From Polycladospora coralii (lineage in GTDB: Bacteria; Bacillota; Bacilli; Thermoactinomycetales; Thermoactinomycetaceae): 64,000 bases of DNA. Each line of letters starts with the position of its first letter. The stretch's first letter is position 1. The notes beneath the pieces were generated by a model. It saw only the letters and a list, made by a program, of their open reading frames with translations. It ran no database searches and was not told the origin of the DNA. Both the position numbers and the translations under genes were made by a program. Of this stretch, positions 8,101-17,766 are shown piece after piece. Where the stretch lies: positions 1 through 64,000 of the forward strand of contig NZ_JACXAG020000008.1 of the NCBI RefSeq assembly GCF_014773435.2, written 5' to 3'.

Positions 8101-8895
8101 TTACCCCCCCTGTACAATCAGTTGTTTGCGAGCATGTCGCCAAACCAAGTAGATCGGTATCCATAATAATAGAATCCAGACGAGCTGAATCAAAACGGCA
8201 TCCAAAAATTGCGAACCCGAAATACCTTTTACCAAGGTCATAGTTGGCAAATAGCTAATCGCTTGAAAAGGAAGTAACATAATGATTTTTTGTGCCCATT
8301 CTGGATAAAATGTGATGGGAATGATCAGTCCCGATAATAAGTCGACCACGACTCGCTTTGAAAAGATTAGACCTTGGTTGTTCATAATATAAAAGGCAAG
8401 TAGGCCTGTCATTAAGTTAATCTGAACGTTTACGATAAAACCTAGAAACAAACTAATAGCAAAATAGCCCCATGCTGGAGATATCCCTGGTAAATCAATC
8501 GGAAAAATGAATGAGACGATGATCATTCCCGGTATACTAAACAACAGCAAGCGAAAGATACCTTCTCCTAATCCTTGAAATGCTTTTACAAACAAGTATT
8601 GATAAGGGCGTATTAACTGGATCGCAACTGTGCCGTCACGTATTTCTTGTGCAATTTCACGATCGATATTATTGAAGTAAAAAGCACGCGACATCCATGA
8701 GATTGCGATATAAGTAGCCATCTGTACCGCAGTCATAGCTTGAAGCGAACTATTATCCCCATATATCGCCATCCACAAGAAATAATACACGCCAATATTT
8801 AAACTGTATATAATAATGCCACTATAATAATTTACGCGGTACGCTAACATCATCAAGAAGCGAATTCGCACCACTTCCCAGTACATATTAAGCAT
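8101..8895 (-). CDS. ABC-2 family export permease (first membrane subunit)
   Basis: A 264-residue permease with about six membrane segments, for example IIIYSLNIGVYYFLWMAIY and FAISLFLGFIVNVQINLM. It contains the EIRDGTVAIQLIRPYQY loop typical of ABC-2 permeases of the DUF990 type. The start is the ATG at 8895 with AGGAGG nine bases before it, overlapping the ATPase gene by eight bases. A run of seven G at its end serves as ribosome binding site for the next permease. Confidence 0.85.
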   Translation of the reverse strand: MLNMYWEVVRIRFLMMLAYRVNYYSGIIIYSLNIGVYYFLWMAIYGDNSSLQAMTAVQMATYIAISWMSRAFYFNNIDREIAQEIRDGTVAIQLIRPYQYLFVKAFQGLGEGIFRLLLFSIPGMIIVSFIFPIDLPGISPAWGYFAISLFLGFIVNVQINLMTGLLAFYIMNNQGLIFSKRVVVDLLSGLIIPITFYPEWAQKIIMLLPFQAISYLPTMTLVKGISGSQFLDAVLIQLVWILLLWIPIYLVWRHARKQLIVQGG

Positions 8896-9895
8896 GCACA
8901 AGCCCCTCCTGATAAATCTTCCTCACAATTTCCTCGGTTGATGCTTCTTCAATTTGAATTTCTTGTACAGCAACATGCTCCACAATACGTGAAATGACTT
9001 CAGGTACCTTGGCATTTCCATTTTCAAGTATAGCTGTAAAGCGCATAGGCCCTTCTTCAATCCAGTGCACTTTCATCCCTTCGGTTTGGGCTTGTAATTG
9101 CGACAATGTATACGTATCCACAGTTTCGATATGTATCTTTTTACCGTCTCCCCACTCGTTACGAAGCCGTTGCAATCCGCCATCATAAATAATTTTCCCT
9201 TTATCCAGCATAACCACCCTAGAACATAATGCTTCAATATCTGCCAGATCGTGTGTGGTTAACAAAATCGTGGTCCCAAATTCTTTATTAATTTCCTTCA
9301 AGAATTGGCGAATATTTTCTTTAACCAAAACATCAAGTCCAATCGTAGGCTCATCTAAAAAAAGCAAGGCTGGCTGATGAATTAAGGCCGCAGCCAATTC
9401 ACACCGCATTCTTTGCCCCAAGCTCAGCTTGCGAACAGGTTGATCTAATAAAGGACTGATATTTAACACTTCAATCATCCGATCCAGATAGGGCTTAAAA
9501 TCTTGCTCTGGAATCCGATATACTTTTTGTAGCAATCGAAAAGACTCTTGCACTGCAATATCCCACCATAACTGACTACGTTGTCCAAAGACAACACCAA
9601 TGGTTCTCACAAATTGCTCACGCTGTCCATGTGGATCATAGCCATTTACGAGTAACTGACCAGAAGTAGGTTGTAAAATGCCGGTCAACATCTTGATTGT
9701 AGTAGATTTTCCAGCACCATTTTCTCCGATATAGCCTACCATTTCTCCTTGATTTACAGATAAATCTATGGCGTCAACCGCACGAATCACACGATACTGA
9801 CGATTAAATAAATCACGAAAAGCCCCTTTCAAACCGGGACGGCTTTGAAAAACTTTAAACTCCTTTGTCAAACTTTCTGCTTTTATCGATAACAA
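8888..9895 (-). CDS. ABC transporter ATP-binding protein (ABC-2 exporter)
   Basis: A 335-residue ATPase. The Walker A motif GENGAGKST (about 56-64), the signature LSLGQRMRCELA (about 158-169), Walker B LLFLDEPTIGLD and the TTHDL switch histidine follow in the normal order. The N-terminus and the C-terminal regulatory part (after about 225) resemble ATPases of the DrrA/YbhF exporters. It is the first gene of the leftward operon and overlaps the first permease. The start is TTG, a few bases after GGGGG. Confidence 0.9.
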   Translation of the reverse strand: MLSIKAESLTKEFKVFQSRPGLKGAFRDLFNRQYRVIRAVDAIDLSVNQGEMVGYIGENGAGKSTTIKMLTGILQPTSGQLLVNGYDPHGQREQFVRTIGVVFGQRSQLWWDIAVQESFRLLQKVYRIPEQDFKPYLDRMIEVLNISPLLDQPVRKLSLGQRMRCELAAALIHQPALLFLDEPTIGLDVLVKENIRQFLKEINKEFGTTILLTTHDLADIEALCSRVVMLDKGKIIYDGGLQRLRNEWGDGKKIHIETVDTYTLSQLQAQTEGMKVHWIEEGPMRFTAILENGNAKVPEVISRIVEHVAVQEIQIEEASTEEIVRKIYQEGLVHA

Positions 9896-10076
9896 TTACC
9901 GTATCCCCCATTCCATATCATACCTCTGAACTAGTATATCAAAATTTGAAGAGGTTCATTAACCCACCTTATGTTTGTACATCATCATTCTCCAAACAAC
10001 CCATTTGAAAACGAGATGCGATTACTTACGATCATGATTTCAGCACATTGTTTTATACCATTTGCTTAGGTGCAAC

Positions 10077-10104
10077 TTGATGAGCCATTATCGTTTTTTA
10101 TAAA
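10077..10104 (+). promoter_or_regulatory. Putative promoter of the VWA lipoprotein gene
   Basis: TTGATG (10077-10082) and TATAAA (10099-10104) are 16 bases apart and lie 46 bases before the start codon. The intergenic stretch 9896-10076 shows nothing else that I recognise. Confidence 0.4.
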
Positions 10105-10149
10105 AATCTATGATAAATTAAAGAAGAACAAGAGGAGGCGTCGAAAAAA

Positions 10150-11505
10150 ATGAGATTATTAAATGTATTATTCATTTTTTCATTGATATTTCTTAGCGGA
10201 TGTAGTTCCTTAGTTAATCAATTAGAAGGATTAAAACAAGAACAAGAGGAAAAGCAAACTAAAAATGATACTACTAACAAAGAAGAAAATAAAGGAACTG
10301 AAAAGAAAGAAGAGCGGCCTGAAAATTATTTGATGCCGGAAAAGAAAAATTTAAAGTGGTTTTTGCGTGAACCAGCTGGCACATATGCAGGCAAAAAATT
10401 TGATAAACAAAAGGTGATTGCCGAATTATCCAAGACATCACTAGATGCAAAAGAGGAAGATAATTACAAGAACATCATTCAGTTGGTAGGGCAAGATTAC
10501 ACCGTTTATGCCGATTTTATCGATCAATTTGATGCGACGGCACCCGTACATACAAAAGTGCCCACCATAAGTCGTACTTCCGGTAAAATTGTCCCAGGAA
10601 AAATGAATGTCGAAATACTATTAGATGCAAGTGGTAGCATGAACGAAAAAATCGATGGAAAAACCAAGATGGAGCTGGCTAAACAATCCATTCAACAATT
10701 TTTATCCCAAATGCCTGATAATATTCATGCATCGCTCAGAATCTATGGCAACAAAGGCAGTAATCGTGATGCCGACAAACAAGTGTCATGTGAAAGTACA
10801 GAAGTGATTTATCCACTATCTAAATATAATGAAAGTAACTTTAAAACGGCATTATCATCTGTCAATCCTGTAGGTTGGACACCTTTAGCAAAAGCAATTG
10901 AACAAGCAAAGGTAGATCTAGCGTCTCAGACTGATGCGGAAAATATCGTCTATGTCGTAAGTGATGGTATTGAAACGTGCGGTGGCGATCCAGTAAAAGC
11001 CGCTTCTAGCCTTCACTATTCCGATATTGGTGCAATTGTCAATATCATCGGCTTTGATATCGATGATGCTGGACAAACAGCATTAAAAAAAGTAGCTAAA
11101 GCTGGAGAAGGAAGCTATTCCACAGTTGAATCGAAAGAACAACTTGAAGATTATTTCCAAAGCGAAAAAGATAAGCTAAATCATGCTTGGGATTTTTGGT
11201 ATGAATACAATTATGATAAGGTCGATAATTGGTACGATACAGAATATGAAAAAGTAGACAATGCCTATGACGAAATGTGGCAAATGGCTGATGATGAGTA
11301 TGATTTGATGTACGAGGTATGCGATGAAACCCCCGGATGTGGCAGGGAAGTGAAAAGTTGGTTATATGATCGATCTAAATTGATTAAAAGCTATGCCTAT
11401 GATCACACTAGCGCTTTTAAATCTGAACTATATGATGCAACAAGTGCCGCTAAAAGCAAATACTATGATATGAAAAAAGAAGCCAAAAAAAAGATCAATA
11501 ACTAG
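10150..11505 (+). CDS. VWA-domain lipoprotein
   Basis: A 451-residue secreted lipoprotein. The signal peptide ends in the lipobox LSGC, so Cys18 would carry the lipid. A charged KKEE-rich linker follows, then a von Willebrand factor A domain (about residues 150-320) with the metal-binding DASGS motif in EILLDASGSMNEK and the later GWTPLAKAI and VVSDGIETCGG. The last 110 residues are Tyr/Asp-rich, with repeated YDKVDNWYD, YEKVDNAYD and YDHTSAFKSELYD units of about 10-14 residues. The function is unknown; VWA lipoproteins usually bind protein partners at the cell surface. A good AGGAGG is present, and a hairpin follows. Confidence 0.85.
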   Translation: MRLLNVLFIFSLIFLSGCSSLVNQLEGLKQEQEEKQTKNDTTNKEENKGTEKKEERPENYLMPEKKNLKWFLREPAGTYAGKKFDKQKVIAELSKTSLDAKEEDNYKNIIQLVGQDYTVYADFIDQFDATAPVHTKVPTISRTSGKIVPGKMNVEILLDASGSMNEKIDGKTKMELAKQSIQQFLSQMPDNIHASLRIYGNKGSNRDADKQVSCESTEVIYPLSKYNESNFKTALSSVNPVGWTPLAKAIEQAKVDLASQTDAENIVYVVSDGIETCGGDPVKAASSLHYSDIGAIVNIIGFDIDDAGQTALKKVAKAGEGSYSTVESKEQLEDYFQSEKDKLNHAWDFWYEYNYDKVDNWYDTEYEKVDNAYDEMWQMADDEYDLMYEVCDETPGCGREVKSWLYDRSKLIKSYAYDHTSAFKSELYDATSAAKSKYYDMKKEAKKKINN

Positions 11506-11534
11506 CTTATATATTGAGCCCCTCTCATAAAAGA

Positions 11535-11570
11535 GGCACAAGGCACGCTTTGTGAAGAGTGCCTTGTGCC
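11535..11570 (-). terminator. Terminator between the VWA and YvbH-like genes
   Basis: A perfect 12-base inverted repeat GGCACAAGGCAC / GTGCCTTGTGCC with a 12-base loop. On the minus strand it is followed by TCTTTTATG, so it mainly ends the convergent YvbH-like gene. A smaller hairpin with arms CCTCT (11521-11525) and AGAGG (11532-11536) may end the VWA gene. Confidence 0.7.
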
Positions 11571-11579
11571 CACATCGCT

Positions 11580-12197
11580 TTAGTTGTTAATATACTGTTC
11601 AAATATGTATCCAAAGTCTTTCATTCTGTACTTTTGCGTATTTTGGTATAACCATGTGAATGCATGTTGATTAATCTCATTGAAGCTTGCTGTGAGCGGG
11701 GTATCTTGCTGATTATTTACCCGTCCAAGTGTAGAAGAGGCAATTTGTAAGCTTTGTTTGGCATACTCTAAAGCCATCGCGTTATCCGCCATCGTTTCGG
11801 AGATTTTAAGCAGTGATTTGTATAGATCTTTTAATTGTTCTAATTGCGATTTTTTCACATCAATTGAATATAAATTTTCACCTAATTTAAACTTAATCTC
11901 AACATCAAGATCGACAGTTCCGGCAGTTTCAATTGTCACGAATGAAATAGGGTGAAGATAATAATCATATCGCTTAAGAAGGCGCTTTTTACTTACAGCA
12001 CTTTGTCCGTCTAGGTGAATGAATGCTTTATTTGTAAAGCAGTATTCATCCGATTTTGACTTGATTACAAAATAGATCTTTTCCTGATCTTCATGCATCA
12101 CATAATCATCAGCATCTACTTTGTCATAATCTTGAGGTGCTATAATCGTCCCTACATCGCTTAATCCCATCATATCTGAGGCCACTTTACCAAACAT
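11580..12197 (-). CDS. YvbH-like protein with bacterial PH domain
   Basis: A 205-residue protein that resembles Bacillus YvbH. It has an N-terminal bacterial pleckstrin-homology-like domain (about residues 1-125, with DEYCFTNKAFIHLDGQSAVSKK split around the central strand) and a C-terminal helical part (about 130-205) like the YvbH oligomerisation extension. No signal peptide is seen. The function is unknown. The ATG at 12197 is preferred because AGGGAG is eight bases upstream; a GTG two codons earlier is possible. It lies beside two spo0M genes, as sporulation-related genes often do. Confidence 0.75.
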   Translation of the reverse strand: MFGKVASDMMGLSDVGTIIAPQDYDKVDADDYVMHEDQEKIYFVIKSKSDEYCFTNKAFIHLDGQSAVSKKRLLKRYDYYLHPISFVTIETAGTVDLDVEIKFKLGENLYSIDVKKSQLEQLKDLYKSLLKISETMADNAMALEYAKQSLQIASSTLGRVNNQQDTPLTASFNEINQHAFTWLYQNTQKYRMKDFGYIFEQYINN

Positions 12198-12264
12198 ACG
12201 CACATCTCCCTCTCTTGGATATCACATAAACCTACTTTAACTCTTTACCCCGCTTTTTAAACAT

Positions 12265-13029
12265 CTAATCTAAGTAAGGCGAGATCACTTCATGGAGCTG
12301 ATGCGCAATCGCTTCTAAATCTTGATCAAAATCAGATCGGTATAGTGTGAACCGAACGAACCGCTCATCTAGGTTAAGTGCTTCTTCCATCGAACTTACT
12401 AAATTGTTGGCTTTACGATCAATCGCCATAATCATATCGACTTCTTCTTCATGCATGTGGAATATCACTGAAATATGATCCAGCTTTTTTTCATAAACAA
12501 ACCCGGTCGGTATGAGGTAATAAGACTGTACAAAAGGATGTCTCGAATAATACGCATCAAACTGTAAGTCTACACTTTTTAATTGGAAACTCAACAATTC
12601 CAAAGCATTAAGTGTTTGATCGATCATACGCTGGGGAAGAATCTCAATACCATCTTCATCGGTTGGATTAAGGGCCATTTTAATATCTAACCCTGTTTTT
12701 AAATACAGTCGCACGAATCTAGTCGAAATCGGTGTATCCAATGGAAGAATGAATTCGAAGGGAACGACTTTAGTCTCATGTGGCATTAGATGAATGGATT
12801 CCATCAGTTGGAAGTGTTCCACCTCATATTTTTGTCTCTTATCATCATGTTGATAATCCATCATTAAGTATAGATAAATTTCATCGATGGTTTGCTCGGT
12901 TTGCCCGCCTTGAATAAATACTTCTCCACATAATAATTCGCCTTGCCTAAAGACAGACTTTTGTAAGCGAGTATCTACTTTAGCATTACCAATGCCCATA
13001 CTTGCTAGTGTTTTCAAAAATATAGACAT
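12265..13029 (-). CDS. spo0M: Sporulation-control protein Spo0M
   Basis: A 254-residue arrestin-like Spo0M family protein. The N-terminal LASMGIGNAKVDTRL, the GELLCGEVFIQGG strand pair and the EIYLYLM segment are the family signature. Spo0M affects sporulation, cell shape and division in Bacillus. GGAGAA lies before the ATG. It follows a paralogue (13043-13789) by 13 bases and forms an operon with it. Confidence 0.9.
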   Translation of the reverse strand: MSIFLKTLASMGIGNAKVDTRLQKSVFRQGELLCGEVFIQGGQTEQTIDEIYLYLMMDYQHDDKRQKYEVEHFQLMESIHLMPHETKVVPFEFILPLDTPISTRFVRLYLKTGLDIKMALNPTDEDGIEILPQRMIDQTLNALELLSFQLKSVDLQFDAYYSRHPFVQSYYLIPTGFVYEKKLDHISVIFHMHEEEVDMIMAIDRKANNLVSSMEEALNLDERFVRFTLYRSDFDQDLEAIAHQLHEVISPYLD

Positions 13030-13042
13030 CGTCGTTTCTCCT

Positions 13043-13789
13043 TTATCTTTTAAACTGGTTCGTATTTAAAATTTCTTGTAGCTTTAGAATCGGATCTTCG
13101 TACCTTTGTTCTCGATTCATAAGCAGTGGCTGGCCAATATCTTCAAAGCTCCAGTAAAAATCAGTATGTAGTACACTGCCCGCACGCACGATTTCAATAT
13201 CCATGTGCATCTCTCTATCTGATAATGAGAATATGACACCTAATTCGTCTACTAACCCATGGTTTTTTCCTGTAGGTTTAAATTGAAACATTTGAAAAAA
13301 TGGATGTGGCTTTACTGATTGATCATATTGATTTGATATCTTATATAAAATAAACCCACCATTTTCCACTTCTTTTAATAATTTTTGAATCAGAGCAGGT
13401 GGAACAACATCGATATCATCAACGTCTTGCGGATCAATGGCTTTTTTTATATCTAGTCCTGTTTTGACAAAAACACGATAACTCCCCGTTGACATCGGTG
13501 TTTCAAGCGGAATTCTCACTTCGAATGGTATTTTTTTTGTCATGCGCCGTTGAATCGTAAACCCTTCTGACAAGTGAATTTTCTTTAACATATACGGCTT
13601 CTTTTTATCATTTTTCGTGATTTCTACCATCAAATAAAAATAGATATCATCGATGAGTTGCTCAATCTCACCTCCTTGAATGCAAACCTCCCCTTTTAAT
13701 AAATCTCCTGCATATATGGGTTTATCTTCAAGCTGTGTATCAACTACTGCGGCTCCAATTCCTAAACTTGCTAAAGATCTTAGTATCAA
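13043..13789 (-). CDS. spo0M: Sporulation-control protein Spo0M (paralogue)
   Basis: A 248-residue second Spo0M: LASLGIGAAVVDTQL, GDLLKGEVCIQGG and DIYFYLMVEI line up with the neighbour. The start is TTG with AAGGAG 11 bases upstream. The frame stays open upstream into 13790-13880, without a start codon I would trust. Both copies are full length, so the pair is probably functional and divergent rather than decaying. Confidence 0.88.
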   Translation of the reverse strand: MILRSLASLGIGAAVVDTQLEDKPIYAGDLLKGEVCIQGGEIEQLIDDIYFYLMVEITKNDKKKPYMLKKIHLSEGFTIQRRMTKKIPFEVRIPLETPMSTGSYRVFVKTGLDIKKAIDPQDVDDIDVVPPALIQKLLKEVENGGFILYKISNQYDQSVKPHPFFQMFQFKPTGKNHGLVDELGVIFSLSDREMHMDIEIVRAGSVLHTDFYWSFEDIGQPLLMNREQRYEDPILKLQEILNTNQFKR

Positions 13790-13889
13790 TCTTTCTACAA
13801 CTCCTTGACCATTTTTTACTTTCTTGGGTTTCGTGCGCTTTTTTAACCAAAGTAAAATTCCTAATGACGAGCAACTAGCTCCACAGGCA

Positions 13890-15788
13890 CTACTTATCTT
13901 TAAACATGAACTTCATATACTCCTCAAACTGCTTCGCTAATTGTTCCTGCTCTTGATTTTCTCTCTGAATTCTAGCATCGTGGAGTTGTTTCCGTAACTC
14001 TTCGTCAGAAGAGCCTGTTTCACGCTGGTTTTGGGCTTGTTGTCTTTGCCGCTCCACTAATAACTCCTGCTCACGTGCCTCAAATTCTTCCTTCAATTTT
14101 CGTAAACGTTCTGCTTCTTGTTGCAGTAGGTAAAGTTCAGACTTCTTTTCACGGTGCTCCCGTTCAAGACGTTCTTTCTCGAGGCGCTCCTGTTCAAGAC
14201 GCTCATGTTCGAGACGTTCTTGCTCGAGACGTTCCTGCTCAAGACGTTCCTGCTCGAGACGTTCTTGCTCGACACGTTCCTGCTCCAAACGCTCATGTTC
14301 GAGGCGTTCCTGCTCCACACGTTCTTGCTCAAGGCGTTCTTGCTCCAAACGCTCCTGTTCGAGACGTTCCTGTTCAAGACGCTCATGCTCCACACGTTCC
14401 CGCTCAAGACGCTCTTGCTCAAGACGCTCATGTTCGAGGCGTTCCTGTTCAAGACGCTCCTGCTCCAAACACTCCTGTTCGAGGCGTTCTTGCTCTACAC
14501 GTTCCTGCTCGAGACGCTCCTGTTCGACACGTTCCTGCTCGAGGCGTTCCTGCTCGAGGCGTTCCTGCTCAAAGCGCTCTTGCTCAAGACGTTCCTGCTC
14601 CAAACGCTCATGTTCGAGGCGTTCTTGCTCAACACGTTCCTGCTCCAAACGCTCATGTTCGAGGCGCTCTTGCTCGAGACGTTCCTGCTCGAGACGTTCC
14701 TGCTCGAGGCGTTCTTGCTCGAGACGTTCCTGCTCAAGGCGCTCTTGCTCGAGACGTTCCTGTTCAAGACGCTCATGCTCCAAACGCTCATGCTCAAGGC
14801 GTTCCTGTTCAAGACGCTCATGCTCCAAACGCTCATGCTCAAGGCGCTTCTGCTCGTGATTTTCTTGATTCATTAATTTATGCTGCTGATTATACTTATC
14901 AAGCTCTGCTTGCTTTCTTTCCAATTCCTTCAATAGCTCTTGTTGTTTACGTTCGTATTCAAGCTTCATATGGGCAATCAGATCATCATTTGATGTCACG
15001 GGTACGGGTTCACTTTCCGGTAATGCATTCCGCTCAGGAACCGCCTGAAGCGCTTTTACATCTTCATCTTGCTTCTTCATTTTAATTGGTTTCTTTTTAC
15101 TGTTACTTCCAAATAATTTCTCTAAAAAGCTCTTGCCTTGACTCTTTTTTTCATAGCTTTCGATTTGTGCAGATATACTATCTAAGGAACCTTGCATACT
15201 TTTTTGCAATAATTTCAGCATGGGCTTCGAACATTCCAAATCTGAAGGTATCTTGGAGATAGGCTCTTTCATATCTACTCTTGTTAACAAACCATATAGA
15301 AAGCTACCCCAATCTAAGTTAGATTCTAACTTCGTGATATGATCTAGCCCACAGTATATCACTTTTAATTCGCCATTTTCGTTCACGCCAATATTTTCTT
15401 GATTCAGTAATAAATACATCGGCATGGTTTTATTTTTTAACGCTTTGGCTTGCATAACAAGTCTTTTCATCCATTGCACAATTTGTTCCTCAGTCGGTTT
15501 CTCCAAGACGAGTAAATCTTTCAAAAATGTCATCTTTTCATACGGTCGCACAAAGATGATAAAGCGCTCCTCCGTATAAGCTTCAATATATTGTATGACT
15601 AATTCCTCTTGCAATGAACGATATTGTTGAACGGCTCGAGATGGGGCCTGTCTTTGTAAAAGAACAGATTGTAGATAATATAGGCTAGAACCTGAGCGCG
15701 CAATTGCCAGTTCCCCATCACAAAAAGATTGTACCTTTTCGATTTCATATATCCCTTGATACTTTTCTCCTACACGAAAAAAAGACAA
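13890..15788 (-). CDS. Pseudokinase-like protein with a long ERLEQ pentapeptide helix
   Basis: A 632-residue protein. Residues 1-210 look like a degenerate protein kinase fold of the YukC/EssB kind: a nucleotide-lobe-like [16 protein letters not shown], then FIIFVRPYE and a [21 protein letters not shown] segment where kinases have the catalytic and metal loops, without HRD or DFG. After a Lys-rich linker (about 220-310) come about 46 copies of a five-residue unit, mostly ERLEQ or ERLEH, and then a further charged helix rich in Arg, Glu and Gln. No membrane segment is seen. TTG at 15788 follows GGAGG. It precedes the two spo0M genes on the same strand. The function is unknown. Confidence 0.7.
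   Translation of the reverse strand: MSFFRVGEKYQGIYEIEKVQSFCDGELAIARSGSSLYYLQSVLLQRQAPSRAVQQYRSLQEELVIQYIEAYTEERFIIFVRPYEKMTFLKDLLVLEKPTEEQIVQWMKRLVMQAKALKNKTMPMYLLLNQENIGVNENGELKVIYCGLDHITKLESNLDWGSFLYGLLTRVDMKEPISKIPSDLECSKPMLKLLQKSMQGSLDSISAQIESYEKKSQGKSFLEKLFGSNSKKKPIKMKKQDEDVKALQAVPERNALPESEPVPVTSNDDLIAHMKLEYERKQQELLKELERKQAELDKYNQQHKLMNQENHEQKRLEHERLEHERLEQERLEHERLEHERLEQERLEQERLEQERLEQERLEQERLEQERLEQERLEHERLEQERVEQERLEHERLEQERLEQERFEQERLEQERLEQERVEQERLEQERVEQERLEQECLEQERLEQERLEHERLEQERLERERVEHERLEQERLEQERLEQERLEQERVEQERLEHERLEQERVEQERLEQERLEQERLEQERLEHERLEQERLEKERLEREHREKKSELYLLQQEAERLRKLKEEFEAREQELLVERQRQQAQNQRETGSSDEELRKQLHDARIQRENQEQEQLAKQFEEYMKFMFKDK
14154..14860. repeat. 15-bp tandem repeat array (about 46 units) encoding ERLEQ-type pentads
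   Basis: On the plus strand the unit is close to CTGCTCGAGACGTTC, with most changes at a few positions that switch Gln to His or Leu to Val in the encoded pentad. Because 15 is a multiple of 3 and the unit lacks stops in most frames, several other reading frames are also open here; those are shadows. Confidence 0.9.
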
Positions 15789-16032
15789 CGTTCCTCGCCT
15801 CCACGCTGCTAACTTCCAGACCTTTAAAATCTGTATATTTCTATCACGTCCAAAAAGCTTCTCTTCAAGAATATCACATTTTATCCAATTGATCAGCCAT
15901 GTGCAATCATCTTTTGTATCAGAGCGTCCTATTTCTGTGTCAGTAATTCATGATATGACAGTTCATCACCTGAGTATGTTATGATGAGCGTATTATACTG
16001 AGAATCATCTATAAGAAAGAGGAGTTATCGCT

Positions 16033-17331
16033 TTGAAAACTGAACGCTCACAACATTTATATCAACAAGCTCTCGATGTCATCGTTGGAGGTGTAAATAG
16101 TCCGTCACGTTCCTTTCGTGCAGTCGGTGGAGAAACCCCCATATTTATGAAAAAAGCACAAGGTGCCTACTTCTGGGATGAAGATAATAATCGCTATATT
16201 GACTATTTAGCCGCATTTGGCCCCATTATATTAGGACATGCACATCCAGAAGTTACCCAAGCCATTCAGGATACAGCCGCAAACGGTGTATTGTATGGGA
16301 CACCGACAGAGAAAGAAGTACAATTTGCTAAGATGCTACGTCAGGCGATTCCCTCAATGGAACAAATCCGATTTGTAAATAGTGGTACCGAAGCCGTCAT
16401 GACCACCATTCGTCTTGCACGTGCCTACACGGGCAGGGATAAAATATTAAAGTTTGCTGGATGCTACCATGGGCACTCCGATCTGGTACTTGTCGCAGCT
16501 GGCTCCGGTCCATCCACGCTAGGAATTCCAGATAGCGCTGGCATTCCTGTGAGTATTGCCGATCAAGTGATTACCGTTCCCTATAATGATCTAGACGCCT
16601 TAAAAGAAGCACTCCATCACTGGGGAGACCAAATTGCAGGTGTTCTCGTAGAACCTTTAGTCGGCAATTTTGGCATCGTACCTCCTCAGCCAGACTTTTT
16701 AGCACAAGTAAATCAATTAAGTCATGATGCTGGTGCACTCGTCATCTATGATGAGGTCATCACCGCTTTTCGTTTCCACTACGGTGCGATTCAAACTTAC
16801 TATCATGTCGAACCTGATTTAACTGCATTAGGTAAAATTATTGGTGGCGGTCTTCCCATCGGCGCTTACGGTGGACGACGTGAAATCATGGATAAAGTAG
16901 CCCCTATGGGTCCTATGTATCAAGCAGGAACCATGGCCGGTAATCCACTTTCCATCTCCGCTGGTATCGCATGTATAGCGGCATTATCTAAACCTGGCGT
17001 TTATGAAGAACTGGAACAAAAAGCATCTACACTCGTACAAGCCATCGAAAAATTGGCTGAGCAGTACAATATTACCCTAACCATTAATCAAATGAAGGGT
17101 GCTTTCTCCGTCTACTTCAGCGATGAAAAAGTAATCGATTACGAAGGCGCAAAACGCGCAAGCAGTGAACAATTTGCCCAGTTCTTCCGCTATATGCTTG
17201 CAGAAGGAGTGTACCTCGCTCCATCTAAATATGAAGCTTGGTTCTTAACAACCGCTCATCAGGAAGTGGATATTCAATTTACCATACAAGCAGTTGAAAA
17301 AGCCTTTCAAAAGATGGCAGAAAGGAGCTAA
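16033..17331 (+). CDS. hemL: Glutamate-1-semialdehyde 2,1-aminomutase
   Basis: A 432-residue PLP enzyme that turns glutamate-1-semialdehyde into 5-aminolevulinate in tetrapyrrole synthesis. The PLP lysine lies in [17 protein letters not shown], the family motif [17 protein letters not shown] is at about 118-134 and GCYHGHSD follows. Other haem genes are absent here, so it may be the second, GsaB-type paralogue found in Bacillales. The start is TTG, eight bases after GAGGAG. The haemoglobin gene begins three bases after its stop. Confidence 0.93.
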   Translation: MKTERSQHLYQQALDVIVGGVNSPSRSFRAVGGETPIFMKKAQGAYFWDEDNNRYIDYLAAFGPIILGHAHPEVTQAIQDTAANGVLYGTPTEKEVQFAKMLRQAIPSMEQIRFVNSGTEAVMTTIRLARAYTGRDKILKFAGCYHGHSDLVLVAAGSGPSTLGIPDSAGIPVSIADQVITVPYNDLDALKEALHHWGDQIAGVLVEPLVGNFGIVPPQPDFLAQVNQLSHDAGALVIYDEVITAFRFHYGAIQTYYHVEPDLTALGKIIGGGLPIGAYGGRREIMDKVAPMGPMYQAGTMAGNPLSISAGIACIAALSKPGVYEELEQKASTLVQAIEKLAEQYNITLTINQMKGAFSVYFSDEKVIDYEGAKRASSEQFAQFFRYMLAEGVYLAPSKYEAWFLTTAHQEVDIQFTIQAVEKAFQKMAERS

Positions 17332-17334
17332 AAC

Positions 17335-17724
17335 ATGGCTTCCTATCAAACAGTCTACGAAGCAATTGGAGGCGAGCAAAAGGTTAGAGAATTAGTAGAA
17401 GCTTTTTACCCACGGGTACAAGCGCATCCTGATTTAAAAGACCTGTTTCCAGCAGATATCATCCCCGTGATGGAAAAGCAGTATCTCTTTCTCACCCAGT
17501 TTTTGGGTGGCCCAGCTCTGTATTCGGAGCAACACGGACATCCGATGTTACGCGCTCGCCATATCCCGTTTCCCATTACACCCACGCGTGCCAACGCTTG
17601 GCTACAATGCATGGAAGCAGCACTAGATGAAGTCAACATCACCGGTCTCGCCCGAGATCACATATGGAATCGACTTGTCATGACCGCGCACCATATGGTA
17701 AATCAGCCAGAGGATCAAGAATGA
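17335..17724 (+). CDS. Truncated haemoglobin, group II (YjbI-like)
   Basis: A 129-residue 2-over-2 globin. The start YEAIGGEQKVRELVEAFY, the F-helix proximal histidine in RARHIPFPIT and the G8 tryptophan in ANAWLQCM are typical of group II (trHbO) globins such as Bacillus YjbI, which bind oxygen and may take part in redox protection. AAGGAG lies within the end of hemL, so translation is coupled: a haem-making step and a haem protein in one transcript. Confidence 0.92.
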   Translation: MASYQTVYEAIGGEQKVRELVEAFYPRVQAHPDLKDLFPADIIPVMEKQYLFLTQFLGGPALYSEQHGHPMLRARHIPFPITPTRANAWLQCMEAALDEVNITGLARDHIWNRLVMTAHHMVNQPEDQE

Positions 17725-17738
17725 TCCTCTGGCTGATT
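17701..17738. terminator. Hairpin at the end of the hemL-globin operon
   Basis: A perfect 17-base inverted repeat (AATCAGCCAGAGGATCA at 17701-17717, matching 17722-17738) overlaps the last codons of the globin. No long T-run follows, so termination may be incomplete. Confidence 0.6.
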
Positions 17739-17766
17739 CGGTTCCCCGATATAGATCTTCACATGG

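Noticed and set aside
13790-13889. Upstream extension of the second spo0M with a cysteine-rich stretch.
   Set aside because: The frame is open but has no start codon with a ribosome binding site, and the TTG at 13789 gives the normal Spo0M start.
14154-14860. Regularly spaced repeats resembling a CRISPR array.
   Set aside because: The units are contiguous 15-mers without spacers and encode one protein; no cas genes are in the window.
14075-15085. Long open frames on the plus strand and in other minus frames across the pentad repeat.
   Set aside because: They arise because the 15-bp unit has no stop codons in these frames; they lack ribosome binding sites and the minus-strand gene has a credible head and tail outside the repeat.
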